Of a stretch of DNA of 64,000 bases, positions 8,759 to 17,253 are shown one piece after another; the stretch's first letter is position 1, and every line of letters begins with the position of its first letter. Location: the NCBI RefSeq assembly GCF_018130215.1, contig NZ_JAFCKQ010000008.1, positions 146,560 through 210,559 of the forward strand, in the 5' to 3' direction. The position numbers and the translations under genes are program-made. The notes under the pieces were generated by a model. The model saw only the letters and a program-made list of their open reading frames with translations. It had not been told where the DNA came from and searched no databases. Origin of the DNA: Bradyrhizobium jicamae. GTDB taxonomy: Bacteria; Pseudomonadota; Alphaproteobacteria; Rhizobiales; Xanthobacteraceae.

Positions 8759-9470
8759 GGGCCTGCCCCAGGTAGATCGCCGCCACGCGCTCGTCGGCCA
8801 CGATCTCGTCGATCGAGCCCTGCGCAAAGACCTGGCCGAGATGCAGGACGGTGACACGCTGAGCGACCTGGCGCACGAATGCCATGTCGTGCTCGATCGC
8901 CAGCACGGTCATCCCGTCGGCATTGAGCCGCTGCACCATCTCACCCGTCATGTGGGTCTCTTCCGGCGACATGCCTGCCGTCGGCTCGTCCAGCAGCAGA
9001 AGGCGCGGCTTCAGGCTGATCGCCATGCCGATCTCCAACCACTGCTTCTGGCCATGGCTGAGATTTCCGGCGGTCTGCTGCTGTTCGGATTCCAGCCCGA
9101 GAAAGCCGAGTAGACGGTCGATCTCGTCCCCGAGCTCGGCGCCGCGATGCCGGCTCTGGAGCGCAATCTCGAGGTTCTGGCGGACGGACAGACCCTTGAA
9201 CACGCCCGGCACCTGGAACTTCACCGAGAGGCCGCGGTGTATCCGCGCAAAGGATTTTAGCGCTGTGATGTTCTCCCCCGCGAAAAGAATTTCGCCGCTA
9301 CCAGGATGATGCTCGCCCAAAATCAAGCGGAACAGCGTGCTCTTCCCAGCGCCGTTCGGGCCGATCAGGCAATGGATCTCGCCGGGCTCGAGCGTGAGAT
9401 CGACACTGTTGGTGACGTGCAGGCCGCCAAAATGCTTGTTCAGCTGGCGCAGCTCGAGCAGCGACATCAT
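8751..9470 (-). CDS. urtD: Urt/Liv-type ABC transporter ATPase (UrtD-like)
   Basis: A 239-residue ABC ATPase with Walker A (GPNGAGKST), the UrtD-type segment SVKFQVPGVFKGLSVRQNLE, signature LSHGQKQWLEIGMAI, Walker B LLLLDEPTAGMS and switch AIEHDMAFV. The SHGQKQWLEIG wording is typical of UrtD. The start at 9470 is the first of two adjacent ATG codons; the TGA of urtC overlaps them, so the genes are translationally coupled. Earlier in-frame starts lie inside urtC and are unlikely. The product is a cytoplasmic subunit paired with UrtE on the UrtB-UrtC membrane core. Confidence 0.92.
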   Translation of the reverse strand: MMSLLELRQLNKHFGGLHVTNSVDLTLEPGEIHCLIGPNGAGKSTLFRLILGEHHPGSGEILFAGENITALKSFARIHRGLSVKFQVPGVFKGLSVRQNLEIALQSRHRGAELGDEIDRLLGFLGLESEQQQTAGNLSHGQKQWLEIGMAISLKPRLLLLDEPTAGMSPEETHMTGEMVQRLNADGMTVLAIEHDMAFVRQVAQRVTVLHLGQVFAQGSIDEIVADERVAAIYLGQAHA

Positions 9471-10531
9471 CCGGCCCTCTGCGTAACACGGCCGGTCACG
9501 CGCCCGAGCCAATTCATCGCCCCGAGCACAAGTCCGTTAGGGGCGATCAGGACCGTGAGGACCAGCAGCACGCCCATGAAGACGAGCGCATACTGGCTGC
9601 CATAGATCGTCAGCGCCTGGAACACGGCCAACACCATCAGCGTGCCGATCAGCGTCGAGGTCAGATCGCTGCGGCCGCCGACGGCAACCCAGATCAAGGG
9701 GAGCGCGGCCGCCGTCATCCCCATGCTCGACGGCGTGATATACTGTCCCCACACCGTATAGAGCACGCCGGACAGCCCCGCGAGCGCGGCACCAATGACG
9801 AAAGTGATGAGCTGGTATTTGCGGACGTCGTAGCCCAACATCTCCGCGCGCTCCGGGTTCTCGCGGATCGCCACGATGACGTTGCCGAACGATGAGTTCA
9901 TCAGGATGCGTAAGCCAAGATAGACCAACACGAGGACGCCGAGCACGAAGTAGTATAGCCCGACATCGGCGAACAGCACGATCGGTTCGCCCGGCCAGGG
10001 AATGGTCAGCGGCGGCATCGCGCTCATGCCGTTGAAGCCGTTGAGCCGGGCGCTGCCGATGTGCCACTCCGGTCCCGCGGTCTGTGCCATGAAGCGTTCC
10101 AGCATCAGGGTGACGGCGAGCGTCACGATGCCGAGGAACACGCCAGCGATGCGGCCGAAGAACATGAAGTAGCCGAGCAGGACCGCAAACAGCGCAGAGA
10201 TCGCCACTGCAATCACCAGCGCGACCAGCGTGAAACCGTATGCCGAGCCGAAATTGATGGTGAGGATGCCGTAGCTATAGCCCGCGATCCCGAAGAATGC
10301 GGTCTGACCAAAAGACAGCGAGCCGCCATAGCCCCAGATCAGGCAAAGGCTTAGCGCGATGAACACCCAGACGAAGAAGTAGACGGTGTTGCCGACCGTA
10401 TAGCCGTCGCTGAACAGTGGATAGGCGAGCGCGCCCATGAGCACGACAGCGAACATACCCCAGAAGGCCGGACCGCGACCGACGGTCTGTGGGCCTTCGA
10501 GGCGGCGAAACAACGAGAGGAGACCGGTCAC
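9467..10531 (-). CDS. urtC: Urt/Liv-type ABC permease (UrtC-like)
   Basis: This 354-residue inner-membrane protein has about ten hydrophobic segments and the branched-chain amino acid/urea permease core, including GNTVYFFVWVFIALSLCLIW, GYGGSLSFGQTAFFGIAGYS and the cytoplasmic coupling loop AIRENPERAEMLGYDVRKYQ. The wording around residue 60-85 matches UrtC more closely than LivM. It sits 15 bases after urtB and overlaps urtD. Together with UrtB it forms the translocation pathway. Length is normal for UrtC; no truncation or frameshift is seen. Confidence 0.92.
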   Translation of the reverse strand: MTGLLSLFRRLEGPQTVGRGPAFWGMFAVVLMGALAYPLFSDGYTVGNTVYFFVWVFIALSLCLIWGYGGSLSFGQTAFFGIAGYSYGILTINFGSAYGFTLVALVIAVAISALFAVLLGYFMFFGRIAGVFLGIVTLAVTLMLERFMAQTAGPEWHIGSARLNGFNGMSAMPPLTIPWPGEPIVLFADVGLYYFVLGVLVLVYLGLRILMNSSFGNVIVAIRENPERAEMLGYDVRKYQLITFVIGAALAGLSGVLYTVWGQYITPSSMGMTAAALPLIWVAVGGRSDLTSTLIGTLMVLAVFQALTIYGSQYALVFMGVLLVLTVLIAPNGLVLGAMNWLGRVTGRVTQRAG

Positions 10532-10546
10532 GACGCCATCCCTCCG

Positions 10547-11419
10547 TCAGGTCCGCTCACGTAGCACGAATCCGGAAATGCCCTTCGGCAAGACCCGGAC
10601 GACGATGATGACAGCGACCAGCAGGCCGATCTGGCCGAACAACTGCCCCTGCCACGACGTCATCACCGATTTCACCACCGCGAGCACACCGCCGGCCGGT
10701 GCCGTGCCGAGGAAGACATCGGCCCCGCCGATCACTACGGTGACAAAGGCCTCCATGATGAAGGTCGCGCCCATGGTCGGCACCAGTGTCATGGTCGGCG
10801 CGTAGAGACCGCCGGCAAGGCCTGCGAGCCCCGCCCCGCAGGCGAAGGTGAGGCTGTAGATCAAGCGCGTATCGACGCCGAGCGCGGCCGCCATATGCGG
10901 CACCTGGATGGTGGCGCGCGCAAGAACGCCGAACCGGGTCCAGTTGAACAGCGCATAGAGCGCGGCAAGCACGCCAAGAGCGGCACAAAACAGCACGATG
11001 CGGTAGATCGAATACGAATAGGCACCAACCTGGACACTGCCGAACGGCGTCCCAACCCCCGCCATGGTCGAGCCGACCAAGATCAGCGTGCCCTGCGTGG
11101 CGATCAGACTGAGACCCCAGGTGGCGACGATGGTATCGAGCGGCCGGTCGTAGAGATGGCGGATCACCACAAGCTCTACCACCACACCGACAAGAGCCGA
11201 CACGACGGTGCCCGCCAGTATCCCGAGCGGCAACGGCAGGCCGGCATGCACCGTCGCCGCGGTGACATAGGCGCCGCACATGATGAATTCGCCATGCGCA
11301 AGGTTGATCACGCCCATCATACCGAAGATGACCGCGAGCCCGCAGGCCGAAAGCACGAGGAACGCGAAGGCGTCACCGAACTGATAGAGCGCCGAAAACA
11401 GGTGGGTCGCGATGTCCAT
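10547..11419 (-). CDS. urtB: Urt/Liv-type ABC permease (UrtB-like)
   Basis: A 290-residue inner-membrane permease with eight or so hydrophobic helices. LSACGLAVIFGMMGVINLAH followed by GEFIMCGAY is the LivH/UrtB hallmark, and LYDRPLDTIVATWGLSLIATQ is typical of UrtB. The coupling loop reads RATIQVPHMAAALGVDTRLI. The gene lies about 95 bases after the urtA-like gene and 15 bases before urtC. UrtB proteins from cyanobacteria are often longer; the 290-residue form matches the short type found in amide operons. The partner permease is UrtC. Confidence 0.92.
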   Translation of the reverse strand: MDIATHLFSALYQFGDAFAFLVLSACGLAVIFGMMGVINLAHGEFIMCGAYVTAATVHAGLPLPLGILAGTVVSALVGVVVELVVIRHLYDRPLDTIVATWGLSLIATQGTLILVGSTMAGVGTPFGSVQVGAYSYSIYRIVLFCAALGVLAALYALFNWTRFGVLARATIQVPHMAAALGVDTRLIYSLTFACGAGLAGLAGGLYAPTMTLVPTMGATFIMEAFVTVVIGGADVFLGTAPAGGVLAVVKSVMTSWQGQLFGQIGLLVAVIIVVRVLPKGISGFVLRERT

Positions 11420-11513
11420 GAATCAACCGAGATGGAGAAAAGCGCGACGTTACCGCCGCAGATGTCCGTGATCGTCCCGGCGCGCCAAAGACGCCGGGAC
11501 GATCAGCCGCCGG

Positions 11514-12767
11514 TCAGGGTTTCGGCGGGGGATTGGATGGTGTGTACTGGACCATCGGATCTTTCTTGGTGAGGTCGCAACCGGCATCACCCAGCCAGTA
11601 CGGCTTGATGTCTTCCCAGACTTTCGGGAAGGAAATCGAGTGATCGGCTCCGACCTTGGCGAGATAGATCGTGTGCGACATGTGCTGGCTCTTCGGGTCG
11701 ATGCAGACCTTTCCTTCCGGCGCATCCATGCAGACATCGCCCATCGCGATGATCTTGCGGATGTCGTCGCGCTTGGTCGATTTCGCGCGCTCGACCATCT
11801 GCTTGTAGAGATATACGGCGAGATAGGAGTTTTCCGCCTCCTGGTTCACATATGGCTCGCTGGGGAACTTGGCCTTGAACTTGGCGTAGAACTCCTTGCT
11901 TTTGGGCGAGTCGATCTCTTCGATGTAGTTAGTGGTGACGTACATGTCCTTCAGGCTCGGCGGCTTGAAGCGCTTGTGCTCGTAGCCTTGGCCGACGTTG
12001 ACCGAGGAGGCCATCGGCAGGTTGACGTTGGCAGAAGCCGCCTGCTCGTAATAGGAGGCCTGCGCGGTGCCGACGAGCAATGTGACCACGAAGTCCGGCT
12101 TGGCCTTCTGGATGTTCTGGATACTCTGCGAGAACTGCGATACGCCGAGCGGAATGAACTCCTCGCCGGCCATCTCGCCGCCATTCTCCTTGACGATCTT
12201 GCGCACCCACTCCGCCGAGATCTGGCCGAAATTGTAGTCTGCGGCCAGCGTGTAGACCTTCTTGCCGTAGGTCTGCATCATGTAGGGAATGAGCGTCGAG
12301 AACTGCTGTTCGGGCACCGCGCCGGTGACAATCATGTGGCCATCGCAAACACCGCCTTCATACTGGTTGTTGTAGAAGGCGAAGCCGTTGAACTGGTCGA
12401 CGATCGGGCGATAGGCCTCGCGCGAGGCCGACGAGAAGCCCGCGAACACCACGTCAACCTTGTCCCGCTGGAGCACGCGCCGCATGAATTCCTGGTAGCG
12501 GGTATTGTCGGACTGGGTGTCGTAGGTGACGAGTTCGAGCGGTCGCCCCATGATGCCGCCGGCCTTATTGATCTCGTCGGTAGCGAGCTGGATGGCGTGG
12601 ACCTTGCCGATCGTCGCCGCGGCGAAGTCGCCGGACTGATCCTCCAGTACGCCGAGCTTGATTGGGTTTTCTGCCGCAAGCGCCAAATTTGATCCAAGGT
12701 TTGATCCGAAGACAAGCGTCCCCGTGAGGGCTGCGGCGCGCAGCCCCCGCAATACAGACTTGCTCAT
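11514..12767 (-). CDS. urtA: Periplasmic amide/urea-binding protein (UrtA/FmdD-like)
   Basis: A 417-residue secreted binding protein of the type I periplasmic fold. It begins with a signal sequence (KSVLRGLRAAALTGTLVFGS up to about residue 31, LALAAENPIKLG) and no lipobox cysteine. Family segments include KLGVLEDQSGDFAAATIGKV, EINKAGGIMGRPLELVTYDT, YNNQYEGGVCDGHMIVTGAV and YTLAADYNFGQISAEWVRKI. The same fold is used by AmiC encoded upstream, so transporter and sensor are homologous and may bind the same ligand. It is the first transport gene, 10 bases after amiR. The ligand is inferred to be a short amide or urea analogue. Confidence 0.9.
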   Translation of the reverse strand: MSKSVLRGLRAAALTGTLVFGSNLGSNLALAAENPIKLGVLEDQSGDFAAATIGKVHAIQLATDEINKAGGIMGRPLELVTYDTQSDNTRYQEFMRRVLQRDKVDVVFAGFSSASREAYRPIVDQFNGFAFYNNQYEGGVCDGHMIVTGAVPEQQFSTLIPYMMQTYGKKVYTLAADYNFGQISAEWVRKIVKENGGEMAGEEFIPLGVSQFSQSIQNIQKAKPDFVVTLLVGTAQASYYEQAASANVNLPMASSVNVGQGYEHKRFKPPSLKDMYVTTNYIEEIDSPKSKEFYAKFKAKFPSEPYVNQEAENSYLAVYLYKQMVERAKSTKRDDIRKIIAMGDVCMDAPEGKVCIDPKSQHMSHTIYLAKVGADHSISFPKVWEDIKPYWLGDAGCDLTKKDPMVQYTPSNPPPKP

Positions 12768-12777
12768 TTTGCTTCTC

Positions 12778-13443
12778 CTAGATGGCCTGCTTGTTGCCGC
12801 CTTGCAGCGAGATGCCGGTCGTGCGGCCGGTCGTATCGGGCGGCTTCGCCCGCTGGTTCAGAAACTCCTCGCAGTAAAGTTCCATGTTCTGCCGCGCGCG
12901 CATGCTTTCGCGACGGAGCCGGGAATAGGCCCCCTCCTCGTCGAGACCGTCCTGCTGCATCAGCAGAATCACGGCCCGGATCACCGCGCGGCGGCCGCGG
13001 CGGCGCTCCTCGAGGTCCTGCAGGCGCTCGCTCATGTCGGCGCGCAACAGAAACTGGTTGATGCCCATGAACAGGGATGTGTAGACCGCGCCGCCATGAA
13101 CCGGCTTGCGCAGGAACGAGGTCGCTCCGAGGTTGACGAGAGCCTTCAGCCTGCTTGGCGCCTCGACACCGACCAGCCCGATAACGGGCACCGGCGGTAG
13201 GCGTGAGGCAGGATTCACCTCGATCGCGATCGCACCTTCGAGATCGCCATCGACGAAAAGGATGTCGCGGTCGGCCTGCAGGCTCGCAACGTCGATCTGT
13301 GCGCGGCCGTCGACGATCTCGGGATATTCGGTGGAGACACCGAGCTTGGCGAGCGTCGTTTCGAGTGTACTTTCCCAGCCGCCTCGCCGCGTGATGACAA
13401 TGGCACGGCCGCCCTTGAAGTTTTGTAGCAGTCGAGAGCTCAT
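12778..13443 (-). CDS. amiR: AmiR-like antiterminator with ANTAR domain
   Basis: A 221-residue protein with an N-terminal receiver-like fold lacking a clear phospho-acceptor signature (residues about 10-125, IVITRRGGWESTLETTLAKL, FVDGDLEGAIAI, VPVIGLVGVEAPSRLKALV) and a C-terminal coiled-coil plus ANTAR domain (about 135-200, MSERLQDLEERRRGRRAVIR, AVILLMQQDGLDEEGAYSRL). ANTAR proteins bind nascent RNA and prevent formation of a terminator. In Pseudomonas, AmiC silences AmiR until an amide is bound. Here the ATG overlaps the amiC stop (ATGA), matching that partnership. A Rho-independent terminator stands just before amiC, the expected kind of target. Mechanism is inferred from the family and the leader. 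Confidence 0.9.
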   Translation of the reverse strand: MSSRLLQNFKGGRAIVITRRGGWESTLETTLAKLGVSTEYPEIVDGRAQIDVASLQADRDILFVDGDLEGAIAIEVNPASRLPPVPVIGLVGVEAPSRLKALVNLGATSFLRKPVHGGAVYTSLFMGINQFLLRADMSERLQDLEERRRGRRAVIRAVILLMQQDGLDEEGAYSRLRRESMRARQNMELYCEEFLNQRAKPPDTTGRTTGISLQGGNKQAI

Positions 13444-14600
13444 GATTGCACCACTTTCAACAGCGGAGAGCGCATTGCGCTGGCAAAGCGCGGCGACGAT
13501 TGGACCAGATAGGGATCGGGCGCGATCGGCTCGCGGGATTCCAGCAGCACCTCGAACTGTCCGTTGGCGGCGGATCGGCCGATCCGCGGCGTCAGCCAGG
13601 CGTGGAGAGTCTGCCGGTCAATCCGGACTTCGCCTTGCGGAGCACGCAATCGCTGATCGGCCACTGCGGCGCGCACGGTCCGGGCATCGTCGGTACCTGC
13701 CTGCGACAATGCGGCTGCGAGCAGCTTGACCGCGATGTATGACGCTTCGGCGTCGGCCGACGAGACCGGCCCGCCCGGAAAGGATCGCGCATAGGCGGCG
13801 ATAAAGGCGGCGTTCTCCGGCGAATTCAGTGACGAGAAGTAGACGCTCGACGACAGATGTCCGTCGACGGCGTCCGGTCCGATCTCCGACAACTCCGGCT
13901 CCGACAGCGTGCAGCTAGCAATTGGAATTTCAGCGGCCTGATCGATGCCTCGCGCTCGGCAGGCGACACGAAACGCGCGGAAGAACGCATACGCGCTGGT
14001 CCCGATGAGATTGTTGAAGACGAAGTCGGGGCGCTGATCGATGATCGCATTGATTACCTGGTCGACTTCGGTGTCGCCGACCGAAAGATAGCGCTCGGCA
14101 AGCACGCAACCGCCCCGCGCGATCAACGCCTCGCGAAAGATGCGGTTATTCTCCCAGGCCCAGATGTAGTTCGAACCGATGCAGAAGGCGCGCGAGCCGA
14201 CCCGAGACGCCAGATAGTCAACGAGCGGCAGCACATGCTGATTGGGTGCGGCGCCCGTGTAGATGACGTTATCGGAACTCTCGAATCCCTCGTAGTGAGA
14301 GGGATACCACAACAGCCCGTCGAACTTCTCGAAGCACGGGATCACTTCCTTGCGGCTCGACGAGGTGTAGCAGCCAACCACGTGGCGGATTCCGGAACCA
14401 AGAAGTTCGAGGCTCAGCGAACGATAGCGCGCGAGGTCGCCGCATGGATTGACCACGACCGGTTCCAGCACGACGTCGTCGCGGCTCTGATTGACCTCCT
14501 GGAGCGCCAGCAATGCACCGTTGAGGATCGAACGCGCGACGACGCTGTAAGAGCCCGTCGTCGAGAACATCACACCGATCCGATAATGCTTCCGCTTCAT
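13440..14600 (-). CDS. amiC: AmiC-like amide sensor (periplasmic-binding-protein fold)
   Basis: A 386-residue protein of the type I periplasmic-binding fold without a signal peptide (MKRKHYRIGVMFSTTGSYSV), so it acts in the cytoplasm. Conserved AmiC-type segments include VGCYTSSSRKEVIPCFEKFD, LLWYPSHYEGFESSDNVIYT, GAAPNQHVLPLVDYLASRVG and GSNYIWAWENNRIFREAL. In the known amidase system AmiC binds amides and releases the antiterminator AmiR. The ATG at 14600 is chosen because an alternative TTG at 14612 lies closer to the terminator U-tract and adds only four residues. It is the first gene of the long minus-strand operon ending with the SDR, and its stop overlaps the amiR start. Confidence 0.9.
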   Translation of the reverse strand: MKRKHYRIGVMFSTTGSYSVVARSILNGALLALQEVNQSRDDVVLEPVVVNPCGDLARYRSLSLELLGSGIRHVVGCYTSSSRKEVIPCFEKFDGLLWYPSHYEGFESSDNVIYTGAAPNQHVLPLVDYLASRVGSRAFCIGSNYIWAWENNRIFREALIARGGCVLAERYLSVGDTEVDQVINAIIDQRPDFVFNNLIGTSAYAFFRAFRVACRARGIDQAAEIPIASCTLSEPELSEIGPDAVDGHLSSSVYFSSLNSPENAAFIAAYARSFPGGPVSSADAEASYIAVKLLAAALSQAGTDDARTVRAAVADQRLRAPQGEVRIDRQTLHAWLTPRIGRSAANGQFEVLLESREPIAPDPYLVQSSPRFASAMRSPLLKVVQS

Positions 14601-14610
14601 TGCTCGATCC

Positions 14611-14650
14611 AAAACAAAAAAGCGCCCGCCGGCCGTGAAGCCGAGGGCGC
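14611..14650 (-). terminator. Rho-independent terminator in the amiC leader
   Basis: On the minus strand GCGCCC (14650-14645) pairs with GGGCGC (14627-14622), with CGGC/GCCG pairing inside and a short UUCACG loop, followed immediately by TTTTTTGTTTT. It lies only about ten bases before the amiC start and upstream of the whole operon, so it is an attenuator-like target for AmiR rather than the end of a gene. Confidence 0.75.
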
Positions 14651-14667
14651 CTTCGCCGCCAACCGAA

Positions 14668-14683
14668 CACGCTCATAAGCGTG
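14668..14683 (-). promoter_or_regulatory. Hairpin in the amiC leader upstream of the terminator
   Basis: CACGC and GCGTG arms enclose a six-base loop (TTATGA on the minus strand); the stem can be lengthened by one pair, leaving a four-base loop. ANTAR targets usually contain two hexaloop stem-loops, the second overlapping the terminator. This hairpin is in the right place, but the loop does not show the A1/G4 bases described for ANTAR targets, so its role is uncertain. Confidence 0.4.
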
Positions 14684-15115
14684 ATGTTGGAAATGGTTGA
14701 AACTCGCTGCGTCAACAGGCCGAACTGCCCAACGCTTGACAATACGGTCGTTGAGATCAGTTACGAAGTCAAGTGCGTTATTGCAGCGAAAGATGCCGCG
14801 AATCGTATCGACCTGCAGAAAAACTATGCAGTGGGACGCGCAGGCGCCGCCATCGGGAAAATGGCTCGGCAGTCTGGATGGTCTGATAGCTCCGCTAGCA
14901 GCAGGTGTGTCCACCGTTGACGAGGAAAATGCATCACGTCACATAATTTGCCGCGCCGTTGGCCCAGAAAAAGCATCCTGTAGGCGACCTTGGAAGGATC
15001 GGCAAAACGCCGCATTGGCGTCATCTCCTCCCACAGCTTGACGCATTCGGATGTCCTGAGGCGACCCCGATAATGCCGCACGGCCGCCGGTCGCTCGCCT
15101 TGAGAGCTGGAAGAC
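14684..15115. other. amiC upstream region
   Basis: About 430 bases between the amiC leader and the LysR gene stop. It should hold the promoter for the amide operon, but I could not find a well-spaced -35/-10 or a sigma-54 GG-N10-GC element with confidence. No gene is supported here. Confidence 0.4.
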
Positions 15116-16021
15116 CTACACGTTGATCTCGCCCGCGGCCCGCACAATCGCCGCGATGGCTGCGTTGGCTGCCGGTGACAAGGTTCTCCCTCGCAAACGC
15201 ACGATGCCCGTGCTCGACGGTGGCGACAGCCAGCCCTGCACGACAAGCCGGACGAGCGCGCCGGATTTCAGCTCCTCCCGTACCGCCGCGTCCGTCGCAC
15301 CCAGAACTGTATCCGTGGTGAGCGCGACTGTCTTGAGCATGGCGTAGTTGTCGCACTCCAACGCAATGGTGGCCTCTTGCCCCTCAGGCAGGCCCAGCAG
15401 GGCGGCCAGTTCAACCGTTGATCGGCTGAGCAGCGTAGGTACCGCAAGACCGTACGCCCAGACATCTTGCAGAGTGTGCTCGCGCCCGGCCAGCGAATGG
15501 CCCGCCCGCACATACAGGTTGGCCGGCTGCCCCCCGATCAGCTGGATGTCCAGCGCGCCATCCCTAGGCATGTCGCTCACATCGGCGGCGAAGAACTCGA
15601 TGTTCTCGCTACGCAGACTCTCAAGCAACTGCACCCAGCTGCCGACCTCCATACGCAGCGCCACTTGCGGGTGCTCGCGGCGCAGCGCCACAAGTGCGCG
15701 TGGCATCAGCGTGGCCGTCAACAGCGGCCCAACACCGAAGGCCGCGTCGCCGAGCTGGCTGTCGCGGTAAAGATCCACGTCGCGCTGTAGGCAACGTGCC
15801 TCGAACAGCAGCTTGCGCGCCCGCTCGATGACGAACTCCCCGGCGCGGGTCGGGCGGACATCACCAACGTCACGGTCGAACAGGCGGATACCCAGGTCGC
15901 TTTCGATGGCCTGGATGCTGCGGCTAAAGGCCGGCTGGCTCAGATGAGCAGCTTCCGCGGCGCGAGCGAAGTGCAACGTGTCGGCAAGGGCGACGACGTG
16001 GTTCAGGCGGCGCAGGTTCAT
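15116..16021 (-). CDS. LysR family transcriptional regulator
   Basis: A 301-residue LysR-type regulator: N-terminal winged helix (residues 1-60, MNLRRLNHVVALADTLHFAR, AAEAAHLSQPAFSRSIQAIE) followed by the two-lobed inducer-binding domain (about 90-295). The start MNLRRLNHVVALAD is the normal family start. It is divergent from the sterol-desaturase-type gene, the usual LysR/target arrangement. Its wording is clean and heavily GC-biased like that gene, and differs from the native genes downstream, so both may have arrived together. The inducer is unknown. Confidence 0.9.
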   Translation of the reverse strand: MNLRRLNHVVALADTLHFARAAEAAHLSQPAFSRSIQAIESDLGIRLFDRDVGDVRPTRAGEFVIERARKLLFEARCLQRDVDLYRDSQLGDAAFGVGPLLTATLMPRALVALRREHPQVALRMEVGSWVQLLESLRSENIEFFAADVSDMPRDGALDIQLIGGQPANLYVRAGHSLAGREHTLQDVWAYGLAVPTLLSRSTVELAALLGLPEGQEATIALECDNYAMLKTVALTTDTVLGATDAAVREELKSGALVRLVVQGWLSPPSSTGIVRLRGRTLSPAANAAIAAIVRAAGEINV

Positions 16022-16158
16022 GGCATTGCTCTTTATGCATCAAGACGATGAATATTATGCATTGGACGCATTACTCTGGCACCAAACATGAGAGCAGTAG
16101 GAGACGGGTAAAGCCCAGAATGCAGGCGCCGATCAGGAGGTATTGCAGTTGCGAGCTC

Positions 16159-17009
16159 ATGTGGGGCGTCATGGAGTTCATCACCCGGCGGTACCAGGCA
16201 ACCGTGCACGGCAGCGCGACAGCCAACGACACCTGGCTGGAGGTGCTGATGTTCGTCAGCCTGATCGCCATCACCCAGCCGATCGCACTGCTGGGCAGCA
16301 ACGCGCTGTGCAACTGGCTCATGCCCGCACAGCACAACGCCTGGGCGAACCTGCCGTGGTGGGCCATGGCCGGCCTGCTGCTGATCGGCGACGACCTCAC
16401 GCAGTACCTCTGGCACCGCGCCTCGCACACGCCGCTGCTGTGGCCGCTGCACCGCGCGCACCACAGCGCGGCCTACATGAGCGTGCGCATTACCTACCGC
16501 AACAACTTCTTCTACTACCTGATGATGCCGGGCCTGTGGATCGGCGGCGTGGCAGTGTACTTGGTTTCGGCTCGGTCTACGCGGCGTACCTGGTGATCAA
16601 GCTGGCGGTCATTTTGGGTGCGCACTGCGCATGGGCGTGGGACGCGCCGCTGTACCGCATCCGCGCGCTGCGTCCCCTGATGTGGGTGCTGGAGCGCACC
16701 ATCTCCACGCCGGCCACGCACCAGGCGCACCACGCGCTCACCAACGAAGATGGCATCGGCCACTACAAAGGCAACTTCGGCAACCTGCTGTTCTTCTGGG
16801 ACGTGCTGTTCGGCACCGCCCGTATCACACGCAAATATCCGGCCAAGGTCGGCCTGCAGGACGACATCCTGTTTGGCCCGGAGCGCTGGACGACGCAGAT
16901 GTTCTACCCGCTGATCCACTCCAAGCGCGAGCATTCGGCGTTGCGCCGGGGCGGCTACGGCTTCACCGAAGCCGACCTGCAGACCGAAGCTAAACAGGAG
17001 GCTGCATGA
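16159..17009 (+). pseudogene. Sterol desaturase/fatty acid hydroxylase-type gene with a frameshift
   Basis: The two frames together encode a di-iron membrane hydroxylase. The first half carries hydrophobic segments and His motifs HRASH and HRAHH (in LWHRASHTPLLWPLHRAHHS); the second half continues with HQAHH and FFWDVLFGTARITRKYPAK. Around 16561-16565 the frame VAVYL jumps from the first frame to GFGSVYAAYLVIK in another, consistent with loss of one base from a GGG run (CTTGGTTTC for CTTGGGTTTC). Without a corrected base the product ends at 16596. Family members insert or remove hydroxyl or double-bond groups in lipids. The N-terminus is unclear: in-frame ATGs at 16048, 16120, 16159 and 16171 exist, and upstream of 16159 the protein reads badly. 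It is divergent from the LysR gene. Confidence 0.75.
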
Positions 17010-17059
17010 ACGACCCCGCCAGGATTCGCTCTATGGTGTTGGTGAGGAGAAGGCGATGA
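17006..17059 (+). pseudogene. Truncated start of a gene after the desaturase
   Basis: AGGAGG seven bases upstream of an ATG at 17006 opens a short frame (MNDPARIRSMVLVRRRR, stop at 17057-17059). A strong ribosome binding site before a 17-codon frame that overlaps the desaturase stop suggests the beginning of a lost operon gene, cut off where the transferred segment meets native sequence. The stop overlaps the start of the ferredoxin gene. This is inference from position and start signal. Confidence 0.45.
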
Positions 17060-17253
17060 TCGTCTGTTCTTGCAATGTGTTCAGCGACCATCAGGTGCGG
17101 TCAGTGGTCGTAAAAGAGAAGCGGATGCCCCGCATGAGCGAGGTGTATGCCTGCCTCGGATGCAGCGCCCAATGCGGTCGCTGCGTTCACGCTATCAAGC
17201 GGATCATGGACGAAAGGCCCGGCTCCGTTCATCCAACCGCAAGCATGCACTAG
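17056..17253 (+). CDS. Bacterioferritin-associated ferredoxin (BFD)-like [2Fe-2S] protein
   Basis: A 65-residue protein whose cysteines C4, C6, C40 and C43 (MIVCSCNVFSDHQVR and CLGCSAQCGRCVHAIKRIMD) match the BFD-type Cys-X-Cys...Cys-X2-Cys cluster ligands; C33 and C36 are extra. BFD proteins carry a [2Fe-2S] cluster and help release iron from bacterioferritin. The basic helix AIKRIMDE after the cluster is typical. No bacterioferritin gene is adjacent in the window; in rhizobia this gene is often alone or near bfr. GGAGAAGGCG precedes the ATG. The C-terminus after residue 55 (RPGSVHPTASMH) is not conserved. Confidence 0.85.
   Translation: MIVCSCNVFSDHQVRSVVVKEKRMPRMSEVYACLGCSAQCGRCVHAIKRIMDERPGSVHPTASMH

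Noticed and set aside
11640..12692. A 350-codon plus-strand open frame
   Set aside because: Antisense to the binding protein of the amide operon; no recognisable motif or ribosome binding site.
16071..16160. A 29-codon minus-strand membrane peptide gene
   Set aside because: No ribosome binding site of its own and it overlaps the desaturase start. It is kept only as a hint of a possible inversion.
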